Positions 53,656 through 64,000 of a stretch of 64,000 nt of DNA are shown piece by piece. Both the position numbers and the translations under genes were made by a program. Numbering within the stretch: position 1 is the first letter of the stretch; each line of letters begins with the position of its first letter. The stretch is from an uncultured Verrucomicrobiota bacterium (GTDB lineage Bacteria; Verrucomicrobiota; Verrucomicrobiia; Limisphaerales; UBA9464), in contig CAIVQB010000115.1 of assembly GCA_903907925.1 (NCBI GenBank), forward strand, positions 26,576-90,575. The letters run 5' to 3'. The notes under the pieces are model-generated. The model had not been told where the DNA came from and searched no databases. It worked only from the letters and a program-made list of their open reading frames with translations.

Positions 53656-53664
53656 ACCAACAAC

Positions 53665-54360
53665 ATGCCGAGCAAACGCTTCAAAAAAGCCCTTGCCCTG
53701 GTGGACTCCACCAAGGCCTACCCTCTCGCCACCGCGGTGGAGGTTCTCACCAAGTTCCCCAAAGCCAAGTTCAACGAGACCGTTGATGTGGCGTTCCGTC
53801 TCGGAGTCGATCCGCGGCAGTCCGACCAGATGGTCCGCGGAACGGTTCCGTTGCCTCACGGCACCGGCAAGGTCATCCGGGTGTTGGTGTTCACCAAGCC
53901 GGGAGCCCAGGCCGACGCAGCCCGCGCCGCCGGCGCTGAGAATGTGGGTTTCGAGGAATTCATCAAGAAGTGCCAGGAGGGCTGGGCGGATTTCGACATC
54001 GCCATTGCCACTCCCGAAGCCATGACCGAGGTCCGCAAACTTGGAAAGGTGCTCGGACCCCGCGGCCTGATGCCGAATCCCAAGACCGGTACCGTGACCG
54101 ACGACACCGCCCGCGCGGTGCGTGAAGTCAAGGCAGGCCGGGTTGAATTCAAGATCGACAAGGCTGGCAACGTGCATGTCGCGGTGGGCAAGGCGAATTT
54201 CGCCGCTGCCAGCATCGTTGAGAACGCACGCGCGGTCATCGAGGCGGTCATGAAGAGCCGCCCATCGGGTGCCAAGGGCATTTTCATCCGGTCCTGCACG
54301 CTGTCGCTCACCATGAGCCCGGCGGTTCGGATTGATCTGAAGGAGTTTGGAGCCAACTAA
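53665..54360 (+). CDS. rplA: 50S ribosomal protein L1
   Basis: L1 binds 23S rRNA at the mobile L1 stalk and helps release tRNA from the E site; it also represses its own operon in many bacteria. The 231-residue protein is full length. It starts [20 protein letters not shown], with [30 protein letters not shown] near residue 35. The central [16 protein letters not shown] lies near 130, and [19 protein letters not shown] near 158. All are standard L1 landmarks. It is the first gene of this operon; rplK is not upstream, unlike the arrangement in most bacteria. rplJ follows after 15 bp. Confidence 0.98.
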   Translation: MPSKRFKKALALVDSTKAYPLATAVEVLTKFPKAKFNETVDVAFRLGVDPRQSDQMVRGTVPLPHGTGKVIRVLVFTKPGAQADAARAAGAENVGFEEFIKKCQEGWADFDIAIATPEAMTEVRKLGKVLGPRGLMPNPKTGTVTDDTARAVREVKAGRVEFKIDKAGNVHVAVGKANFAAASIVENARAVIEAVMKSRPSGAKGIFIRSCTLSLTMSPAVRIDLKEFGAN

Positions 54361-54375
54361 CCCACGGAGGATTTC

Positions 54376-54903
54376 ATGCGCGCAGAAAAGAAATTCATTT
54401 CGGCAGAGTACGTCCAACGTCTCAACGCCTCCCCCTTCTTCCTGGTGGTCGACTACCGGGGACTTTCGGTGGGACAATTCACCGACCTTCGCAAACGCCT
54501 GACCAAGGTGGGTGCCGAGGCTCATGTGGTGAAAAACACGCTGTTCCGCATCGCGGCCAAGGAGGCGGGTATCGCCGACCTCACCGGCACACTGACCGGG
54601 CAGCTTGCCGTCGTCACCGGCCCGAAGGACATCGCCTCGGCGGCCAAGGTCCTCAAGAGCTTCCAGTCGGAGTTCGAAAAGCCCCGCCTGCAATTCGGCT
54701 TCCTCGGCAGTCAGCGCCTTTCCGCGGACGAGATTCGCGTCATCGCCGATCTGCCGCCGCTGGTGGAACTCCAGGCGAAGATCCTGGGTCTCCTCCAGGC
54801 CCCCGCCCAGAAGCTGGTCGCCCTTATCAATACTCCGGGAAGTCAGCTCGCCCGTGTTATCAAGGCACGTTCCGAGCAGACTGCACCGGCCGAGGCCGCC
54901 TAA
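54376..54903 (+). CDS. rplJ: 50S ribosomal protein L10
   Basis: L10 anchors the L7/L12 dimers to the ribosome stalk base. The 175-residue protein shows the N-terminal rRNA-binding domain (FFLVVDYRGLSVGQFTDLRKRL, AHVVKNTLFRIAAKEAG) and the C-terminal helix that holds L7/L12 (LVALINTPGSQLARVIKARS). The start ATG at 54376 is preceded by GGAGG at 54366-54370, a clear ribosome binding site. It lies 15 bp after rplA. Between it and rplL are 156 bp containing two hairpins rather than a typical short spacer. Confidence 0.97.
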   Translation: MRAEKKFISAEYVQRLNASPFFLVVDYRGLSVGQFTDLRKRLTKVGAEAHVVKNTLFRIAAKEAGIADLTGTLTGQLAVVTGPKDIASAAKVLKSFQSEFEKPRLQFGFLGSQRLSADEIRVIADLPPLVELQAKILGLLQAPAQKLVALINTPGSQLARVIKARSEQTAPAEAA

Positions 54904-54928
54904 ACGGCTTCCAACGCGGTTCAAACCT

Positions 54929-54962
54929 TCCGGTGGCGCACCTGGCCAAGGACGCCACCGGA
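54929..54962 (+). promoter_or_regulatory. Hairpin between rplJ and rplL
   Basis: The ten bases TCCGGTGGCG at 54929-54938 pair perfectly with 54953-54962 around a 14-base loop. A second short stem follows (GCCCGC at 54992-54997 with GCGGGC at 55003-55008, loop AGGCC). No T-run follows either. They could set the high L7/L12:L10 ratio through RNA processing or stability; this is inference. Confidence 0.55.
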
Positions 54963-55059
54963 GCAACAACGAAACACAGAGTACTTCGTCGGCCCGCAGG
55001 CCGCGGGCTAATTCGGGTGGCCGTCCCGGCGACGAGACTGCACAAAAAAAGAACACAAC

Positions 55060-55443
55060 ATGGCTGATATCAACAACATCGTAGAAGAGCTGAGCAAGCT
55101 TACCGTTTTGGAAGCTGCTGACCTCGTCAAAGCGCTCGAAACCAAGTGGGGCGTGACTGCCGCCGCTCCGGTTGCCGCTGCCGCTCCTGCTGGCGCTGCT
55201 GCCGCCGCTCCCGCCGCCGCCGCCAAGGACACCTTCGACGTGATCCTCGTTTCCGTGCCTGCCGACAAGAAGATCGGCGTCATCAAGGCCGTCCGTGAGG
55301 TCAAGGCCGGTCTCGGCCTGGCTGAAGCTAAGGCCCTGGTTGAAGGCGCTCCGAAGCCGGTGCTCGAAGGTGCCAACAAGGCTGACTCCGACGCTGCCAA
55401 GAAGAAGCTCGAAGAAGCCGGTGGCAAGGTCGAGCTCAAGTAA
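55060..55443 (+). CDS. rplL: 50S ribosomal protein L7/L12
   Basis: L7/L12 forms the flexible stalk that recruits translation GTPases, present in four or more copies per ribosome. The 127-residue protein has an N-terminal dimerisation domain ([26 protein letters not shown]), an Ala/Pro-rich hinge (about 38-55), and the conserved C-terminal domain ([23 protein letters not shown]...[18 protein letters not shown]). The hinge is slightly longer and more alanine-rich than in E. coli. A GC-rich hairpin at 55463-55487 separates it from rpoB. Codon use in this short gene is strongly biased, consistent with very high expression. Confidence 0.98.
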   Translation: MADINNIVEELSKLTVLEAADLVKALETKWGVTAAAPVAAAAPAGAAAAAPAAAAKDTFDVILVSVPADKKIGVIKAVREVKAGLGLAEAKALVEGAPKPVLEGANKADSDAAKKKLEEAGGKVELK

Positions 55444-55462
55444 CAATCCACTTACGACCCGA

Positions 55463-55487
55463 GGCGGCGGGGTTCGTCCCCGCCGCC
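55463..55487 (+). terminator. Attenuator-like hairpin between rplL and rpoB
   Basis: GGCGGCGGGG at 55463-55472 pairs perfectly with 55478-55487 over a five-base loop, 20 bp after the rplL stop. There is no T-run, so it is likely partial. Attenuation between rplL and rpoB is well known in Escherichia coli, where it lowers polymerase expression relative to the ribosomal proteins; here the position matches. Confidence 0.65.
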
Positions 55488-55513
55488 CCGATCGGTCGCT
55501 GTGGGGGGCGAAG

Positions 55514-55541
55514 TTGCGGGTGGATGAGTGACTGCTACACT
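55514..55541 (+). promoter_or_regulatory. Possible internal promoter ahead of rpoB
   Basis: TTGCGG at 55514-55519 and TACACT at 55536-55541 are spaced by 16 bases, with a TGC just before the second box resembling an extended -10. The following sequence is A/T-rich against the GC-rich background. It lies about 140 bases ahead of rpoB and downstream of the attenuator-like hairpin. It could give rpoBC independent expression. Confidence 0.4.
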
Positions 55542-55681
55542 TTAATCACATTGTCGAAATAATTTTACGGTAGGACGAGTTCGGGTTGTCTGTGAATGCA
55601 GGCCACCCGACCTCGTCGTATTGTCTTTTCAAAGCAAAGAATCTCCGGCGGAAAACCGGATGCATTGAACCTGAAGTCGCC

Positions 55682-58600
55682 ATGGCAAACAAAACTGCGG
55701 AGCGCATCAATTTCGGGAAAATCAAGGAGGTCATCGCCCCTCCCAACCTGATCGAAATCCAGCTCGACTCCTACAAAGAGTTCCTGCAGGCGTCGATCGC
55801 CCCGTCCAAGCGCCGCAATCTCGGCCTCCAGGCCGTGTTTACGGAAGTCTTCCCGATCGAAAGCTATGACGGCAAGACGGTGCTTGATTTCCACAGCTAC
55901 GAAATTCAGGAGCCCAAGATCGACTGGCTGGAATGCCTTCGCGAAGGCCTGACCTACGGCGCTCCGCTGTATGTCACGTTTCTCCTGAAGGAAGAGAAGG
56001 GGACCAAGGAGGAAAAGGTGTTCATGGGAGAAATTCCCCTCATGACCCCACAGGGCACCTTCGTCATCAACGGTGCGGAACGTGTCATCGTCTCCCAGCT
56101 CCATCGTTCACCCGGTCTGGCCTTCGAGACCACCCAGCATCCGAACGGCAAGTTGCTCCACAGCTTCCGGATCATCCCGGATCGTGGTTCTTGGTATGAA
56201 GCCCAGTTCGACACCAGCGACCTGCTGTACGTCTATCTCGATCGCAAAAAACGCCGTCGTAAGTTTCTTACCACCACATTCTTCCGTGCCCTCGCGGTCA
56301 TGGGTGACACCAAGGTCGACCCGGCCAAGGTGGGTACCGATTCCGAGATTCTCGACCTGTTCTACAGCATCGAGGAATTGACGGTGAAGGAAGCCGAGAA
56401 GCTCGAAGACATCGGCAACAAGGTTTTGGTCGAAGACGCCGTCGATCTCGACAAGGGCATCGTCGTCGCCCGCGCTTTTGAACCGCTGTCCAAGGCGGTC
56501 GTGAAACAGATCGCCGAACTCGGTGTGACCCGCATCCGCGTGGTCGATACTGGACTCGACGAGGGCATCGTCATCAAGTGCCTCAAGAAAGATCCGACCA
56601 AGAACGCTGAAGAGGCGCTCAAGGACATCTATCGCCGCCTCCGCCCTGGTGATCCTCCCACCGCCGCCAACGCCAAGGCGCTGATCAAACGGCTCTTCTT
56701 CGATCCGAAGCGCTACGATCTCGGCCGCGTTGGTCGCTACAAGATCAACCAGAAACTCGGCTTCAAGGAAGGGGATGCTCGCATCCTCACCGCCAAGGAT
56801 CTGGTCGACGCGACCAAGTACCTGCTCAAGCTCAAGAAGGGCGAAGGCACGCTGGACGACATCGATCACTTGGGCAGCCGTCGTATCCGTACGGTCGGCG
56901 AATTGCTCGCCAACCAGTGCCGTGTCGGTCTGGCCCGCACCGAACGTCTGGTCAAGGAGCGCATGACGCTGTTCGATCAGAGTCTGGACACGATGACGCC
57001 GCAGAAGCTCATCAATCCCAAGGCGCTGTCGGCCGTGGTTCGCGACTTCTTCGGCCGCAGCCAGTTGAGCCAGTTCATGGATCAGATCAATCCGCTGGCC
57101 GAACTGACGCACAAGCGCCGGTTGTCGGCTCTCGGACCCGGGGGTCTCTCCCGTGATCGCGCCGGATTCGAAGTCCGCGACGTTCATCCGTCCCACTACG
57201 GCCGTATCTGCCCGATCGAAACGCCGGAAGGCCCGAACATCGGTCTGATCGCCTCGCTCGCCACCTTTGCCCGGGTCAATGACTTCGGGTTCATCGAAAC
57301 CCCGTACCGCAAGGTCGAGAAAGGTCGTGTCACCGGTCAGATCGACTATCTCACCGGCGATCGCGAAGAAGGTTTTATCATCGCCCAGGCGAATTCGGTC
57401 ATCAATGATAAAGGTCACTTCCAGACCGATCGCGTCACCTGCCGTTGCAAGGGCGACTTCATCGACGTCGAACCTGAGAAGGTCGACTACATGGACGTGT
57501 CGCCGAAACAGCTCGTTTCGGTGGCTGCCGGCCTCATTCCGTTCCTCGAACACGACGACGCCAACCGCGCGCTGATGGGTTCCAACATGCAACGCCAGGG
57601 CGTGCCGCTGTTGGTGACCGAGGCACCGCTCGTGGCCACCGGCCTCGAGGAGCGCGTCGCCCGCGATTCCCGCGCTGTCATCGTCGCCGAAGAAGCCGGC
57701 AAGGTTGCCAGCGTCAACGGCAACCAGATCATCATCACCCGAGACGGCAAACTCCCCGAGAGCCGCAAGAAGATCAAGAATGCCCCCGAAGACGGGCTCT
57801 GGGTCTACCCGGTGCGCAAGTTCATGCGCTCCAATGCCGCAACCTGCATCAACCAGAAGATCCTGGTGGAAAAGGGTGAATCGGTGAAGAAGGGCCAGAT
57901 CCTGGCCGACGGTCCCTGCACCCAGGGCGGCGAACTCGCCCTTGGCCGAAACGTGCTTTGCGCGTTCATGCCTTGGAGCGGTTATAACTTCGAAGACGCC
58001 ATCCTGATCTCCGAGAAGATCGTGAAGGAGGATATCTTCACCTCGATCCACATCGACGAGTTCGAAGTGGTCGCCCGCGATACCAAGCTCGGACCCGAGG
58101 AAATCACCCGGGACATCCCGAACCTCGGCGAAGAAGCCCTCAAGAACCTCGGTCTCGACGGCGTCATCCGCGTCGGTGCAGAGGTCAAGCCCGGCGACAT
58201 CCTCGTCGGCAAAATCACTCCGAAATCGGAGACCGCACTCGCCCCCGAAGAGCGCCTGCTGCGGGCCATCTTCGGCGAGAAGGCCGCCGACGTGAAGGAC
58301 ACCTCGCTCAAGGTCCCGTCCGGCACCTATGGCATCGTCATGGATGTGAAGGTCTCGGCCAAGGCCGACGGTGTGAAGAGCGCCAAGAAGGAAGACGGCG
58401 AATCGCCCAAGAAGGCCCAGAAGGAAATCGACGACGGCTACCGCGGCAAGAAAGAAGAGTTGCTCGATCAATTGACCGAGGCGCTCTCGAACATCCTGCT
58501 CGGTGAGAAGATTCCGCTCGACGTCGTCAACAGCGAGACGGGCGAGATCATCATCCCGGCCAACCGGAAGATCACCAAGACGCTGCTGAAGAAGCTGGCG

Positions 58601-59536
58601 ACGGTGTACGACCGCATCGAGATTGATCCGTCCCCGATCCGTAACAAGATCAACGAAATCATCGGCCAGTTCAAAAAGAAGTTCGAGGACCTCGATGCCC
58701 AGCATTCCGAGGAAGTCGAACGCGTCGAAGCCGGCGAAGAAGTCGACGGCGGCGTGGTCAAGCAGGTCAAGGTCTACATCGCCTCGAAGCGCAAGCTCTC
58801 GGTCGGTGACAAGATGGCCGGTCGTCACGGCAACAAGGGTGTTGTCGCCCGGATCGTGCCGGAGGAAGACATGCCGTTCCTCGAGGACGGAACGCCGGTT
58901 GAAATCGTCCTGAACCCGCTCGGCGTGCCTTCACGCATGAACGTCGGTCAGTTGCTCGAGACCCACTTGGGCTGGGCCTGCCGGTTGCTCGGCATCCGGA
59001 TCGCCACCCCGGTGTTCGACGGCATCCGTGAGAAGGAAATCCGCGGCTACCTGAAGCAGGCCGGCCTGCCCGAGCACGCCAAGGTGCATCTCTATGACGG
59101 CCGCAGCGGCGAACGCTTCGATCAGGAAGTCGTCGTCGGTTACATCTACATGCTCAAGCTCGGGCATCTCGTGGCCGACAAGATCCACGCCCGTGCGGTC
59201 GGTCCCTACTCCCTCGTCACCCAGCAACCGCTGGGCGGCAAGGCCCAGTACGGCGGCCAGCGCTTCGGCGAAATGGAAGTGTGGGCCATGGAGGCCTATG
59301 GCGCCGCCTACACGCTCCAGGAGCTGCTCACGGTCAAATCCGACGACGTCCAGGGACGCACCCGGATCTACGAAAGCATCGTCAAGGGCGACAATTCGCT
59401 CGAGGCGGGCATCCCCGAATCCTTCAACGTTCTGGTCAAGGAAATGCAGTCCCTCGGCCTCGATGTGAAGGTGGGCTATACCAATCCAGCGGACGCTGCG
59501 CAAACCCCGGCAAATGCCCTAGCGGCCTTCGCCTGA
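55682..59536 (+). CDS. rpoB: DNA-directed RNA polymerase beta subunit
   Basis: The beta subunit forms one jaw of the RNA polymerase active cleft. The product is 1284 residues from the ATG at 55682, chosen because [17 protein letters not shown] begins at the family start; the frame itself is open 32 codons further upstream. The rifampicin region reads [29 protein letters not shown], with the Asp, His and Ser positions where resistance commonly arises all in the sensitive state. Downstream are [17 protein letters not shown] and the basic [13 protein letters not shown] motif near the C-terminus. A lysine-rich segment near residues 885-930 ([20 protein letters not shown]...) is a lineage-type insertion. 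rpoC follows after 46 bp. Confidence 0.98.
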   Translation: MANKTAERINFGKIKEVIAPPNLIEIQLDSYKEFLQASIAPSKRRNLGLQAVFTEVFPIESYDGKTVLDFHSYEIQEPKIDWLECLREGLTYGAPLYVTFLLKEEKGTKEEKVFMGEIPLMTPQGTFVINGAERVIVSQLHRSPGLAFETTQHPNGKLLHSFRIIPDRGSWYEAQFDTSDLLYVYLDRKKRRRKFLTTTFFRALAVMGDTKVDPAKVGTDSEILDLFYSIEELTVKEAEKLEDIGNKVLVEDAVDLDKGIVVARAFEPLSKAVVKQIAELGVTRIRVVDTGLDEGIVIKCLKKDPTKNAEEALKDIYRRLRPGDPPTAANAKALIKRLFFDPKRYDLGRVGRYKINQKLGFKEGDARILTAKDLVDATKYLLKLKKGEGTLDDIDHLGSRRIRTVGELLANQCRVGLARTERLVKERMTLFDQSLDTMTPQKLINPKALSAVVRDFFGRSQLSQFMDQINPLAELTHKRRLSALGPGGLSRDRAGFEVRDVHPSHYGRICPIETPEGPNIGLIASLATFARVNDFGFIETPYRKVEKGRVTGQIDYLTGDREEGFIIAQANSVINDKGHFQTDRVTCRCKGDFIDVEPEKVDYMDVSPKQLVSVAAGLIPFLEHDDANRALMGSNMQRQGVPLLVTEAPLVATGLEERVARDSRAVIVAEEAGKVASVNGNQIIITRDGKLPESRKKIKNAPEDGLWVYPVRKFMRSNAATCINQKILVEKGESVKKGQILADGPCTQGGELALGRNVLCAFMPWSGYNFEDAILISEKIVKEDIFTSIHIDEFEVVARDTKLGPEEITRDIPNLGEEALKNLGLDGVIRVGAEVKPGDILVGKITPKSETALAPEERLLRAIFGEKAADVKDTSLKVPSGTYGIVMDVKVSAKADGVKSAKKEDGESPKKAQKEIDDGYRGKKEELLDQLTEALSNILLGEKIPLDVVNSETGEIIIPANRKITKTLLKKLATVYDRIEIDPSPIRNKINEIIGQFKKKFEDLDAQHSEEVERVEAGEEVDGGVVKQVKVYIASKRKLSVGDKMAGRHGNKGVVARIVPEEDMPFLEDGTPVEIVLNPLGVPSRMNVGQLLETHLGWACRLLGIRIATPVFDGIREKEIRGYLKQAGLPEHAKVHLYDGRSGERFDQEVVVGYIYMLKLGHLVADKIHARAVGPYSLVTQQPLGGKAQYGGQRFGEMEVWAMEAYGAAYTLQELLTVKSDDVQGRTRIYESIVKGDNSLEAGIPESFNVLVKEMQSLGLDVKVGYTNPADAAQTPANALAAFA

Positions 59537-59582
59537 ACCCGGTCGACCCCAACAGCGAACCCCAATCGGAAACGGATCTACT

Positions 59583-63722
<4,140 letters not shown>

Positions 63723-63750
63723 TCGATTCGTCGATCGGTTCAAACTTCAA

Positions 63751-63776
63751 AGGCGGCCTCCGGGCCGCCTTTTTTG
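63751..63776 (+). terminator. Rho-independent terminator of the rplA-rpoC operon
   Basis: AGGCGGCC (63751-63758) pairs with GGCCGCCT (63763-63770) across a TCCG loop. The upstream A's and the T-run at 63770-63775 extend the stem, making it a textbook intrinsic terminator. It sits 28 bp after rpoC. Confidence 0.92.
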
Positions 63777-63847
63777 TTTTTCCACCGCCGGCGGCTGGAC
63801 ACGGATTCGCCGAGGAAAGTTGAAGTGTTGAGGAGTTGAAGGGTGTA

Positions 63848-64000
63848 AGAGCGCGTCTGAAAATGGGGAAGGGTCCTGCGGCAAGGGATTTTGTCTTCTG
63901 CCGAGGCGACGAAGTCCGAGCATCCCCACGCCGGGCTGTGAGGACTGAGTCAACGAAGGCAGAAGACAAAGGCACTGCCGCCCGGAGGGTTGTCGAGGAA
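63848..64000. repeat. Second copy of the 269-bp inverted-repeat element, inverted and cut by the window end
   Basis: The first 31 bases (63848-63878) are identical to the reverse complement of 42194-42224, the right terminal repeat of copy 1, and similarity continues to the window end. Most differences preserve the internal stem (TTTTGTCTTCTGCC pairing with GGCAGAAGACAAA). It is inverted relative to copy 1. It begins 72 bp after the rpoC terminator, preceded by a short GTTGAAG-rich stretch (63820-63841). Confidence 0.85.

Larger units (their letters stand above)
53357..53664 (+). promoter_or_regulatory. 308-bp upstream region of the rplA-rpoC operon
   Basis: No gene is seen. The last 130 bases carry the operon's start signals, namely the TTGACA box at 53542 and the leader hairpin at 53627-53655. 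The part nearer 53357 is C/T-rich (CGCCTTTCCGCCTTTGG near 53470-53486) and lies beside the divergent SHOCT gene. The usual upstream neighbours rplK, nusG and secE are absent. Confidence 0.6.

Noticed and set aside
55586..55681. A 32-residue N-terminal extension of rpoB
   Set aside because: Similarity to beta subunits starts at the ATG at 55682; the upstream part is the leader between rplL and rpoB.

Overview
The window is a GC-rich bacterial chromosome segment, most likely from Verrucomicrobiota (possibly the Pedosphaera/Limisphaera side); this is inference, with no rRNA or tRNA present to prove it. Supporting signs are: a nine-gene block of Tat-exported DUF1501 proteins and DUF1549/DUF1553 ('planctomycete cytochrome/PSD1') proteins; a BspA-type leucine-rich-repeat secreted protein with a C-terminal tail typical of Verrucomicrobiota; a DUF5690 MFS protein; a GxxExxY protein bordered by inverted repeats; and several families of structured intergenic repeats. 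Planctomycetota is the main alternative.

Layout. 1-920 (-): truncated guaB and a YhbY-type RNA-binding protein. 1052-3482 (+): a GT2 and a GT39/ArnT-like glycosyltransferase. 3483-3878: repeat-filled gap between converging genes. 3879-5489: a heptose-phosphate adenylyltransferase (-) diverging from a WYL regulator (+). 5629-10997 (+): a MacAB-like export system (adaptor, ATPase, two FtsX-type permeases), interrupted after the ATPase by a repeat-flanked GxxExxY gene. 11099-15294 (+): a Do-type HtrA protease, an OmpR/histidine kinase pair and a PhnB-like VOC protein. 15434-32507 (-): the DUF1501/DUF1549-1553 operon, with a Gfo/Idh/MocA oxidoreductase and a small lipoprotein embedded. 32607-33093 (-): a PemK/MazF toxin-antitoxin pair. 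33153-37534 (-): sugar-binding protein, GH32 fructan hydrolase and RbsC-type permease, without an ATPase gene. 37615-39533 (+): trpF and trpB. 39681-41956 (+): LRR protein, a small membrane protein and a frameshifted zinc-ribbon mini-gene. 41956-42224: a 269-bp repeat with 31-bp terminal inverted repeats. 42368-45694 (+): PfkB-type kinase, GT2, DUF1573-cytochrome c fusion, tmk. 45680-53356 (-): DUF5690 transporter, GT4, DUF2723/TPR protein, xylA and a SHOCT/PH-like protein. 53665-63722 (+): rplA-rplJ-rplL-rpoB-rpoC, ended by a strong terminator and followed by a second, inverted copy of the 269-bp repeat that runs off the window.

How the genes work together. The housekeeping transcription/translation cluster at the right end is complete from rplA to rpoC but lacks the usual rplK/nusG/secE upstream. 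The centre of the window is a polymer-use and envelope zone: GH32 with a binding protein and permease suggests fructan/fructose use, xylA adds pentose use, and the DUF1501/DUF1553 array looks like a large exported or surface machinery of unknown substrate. The most unusual items are the modular DUF1549/1553 array, in which each paralogue carries a different binding-domain-like insert at the same junction, and the three-way-junction intergenic repeat.
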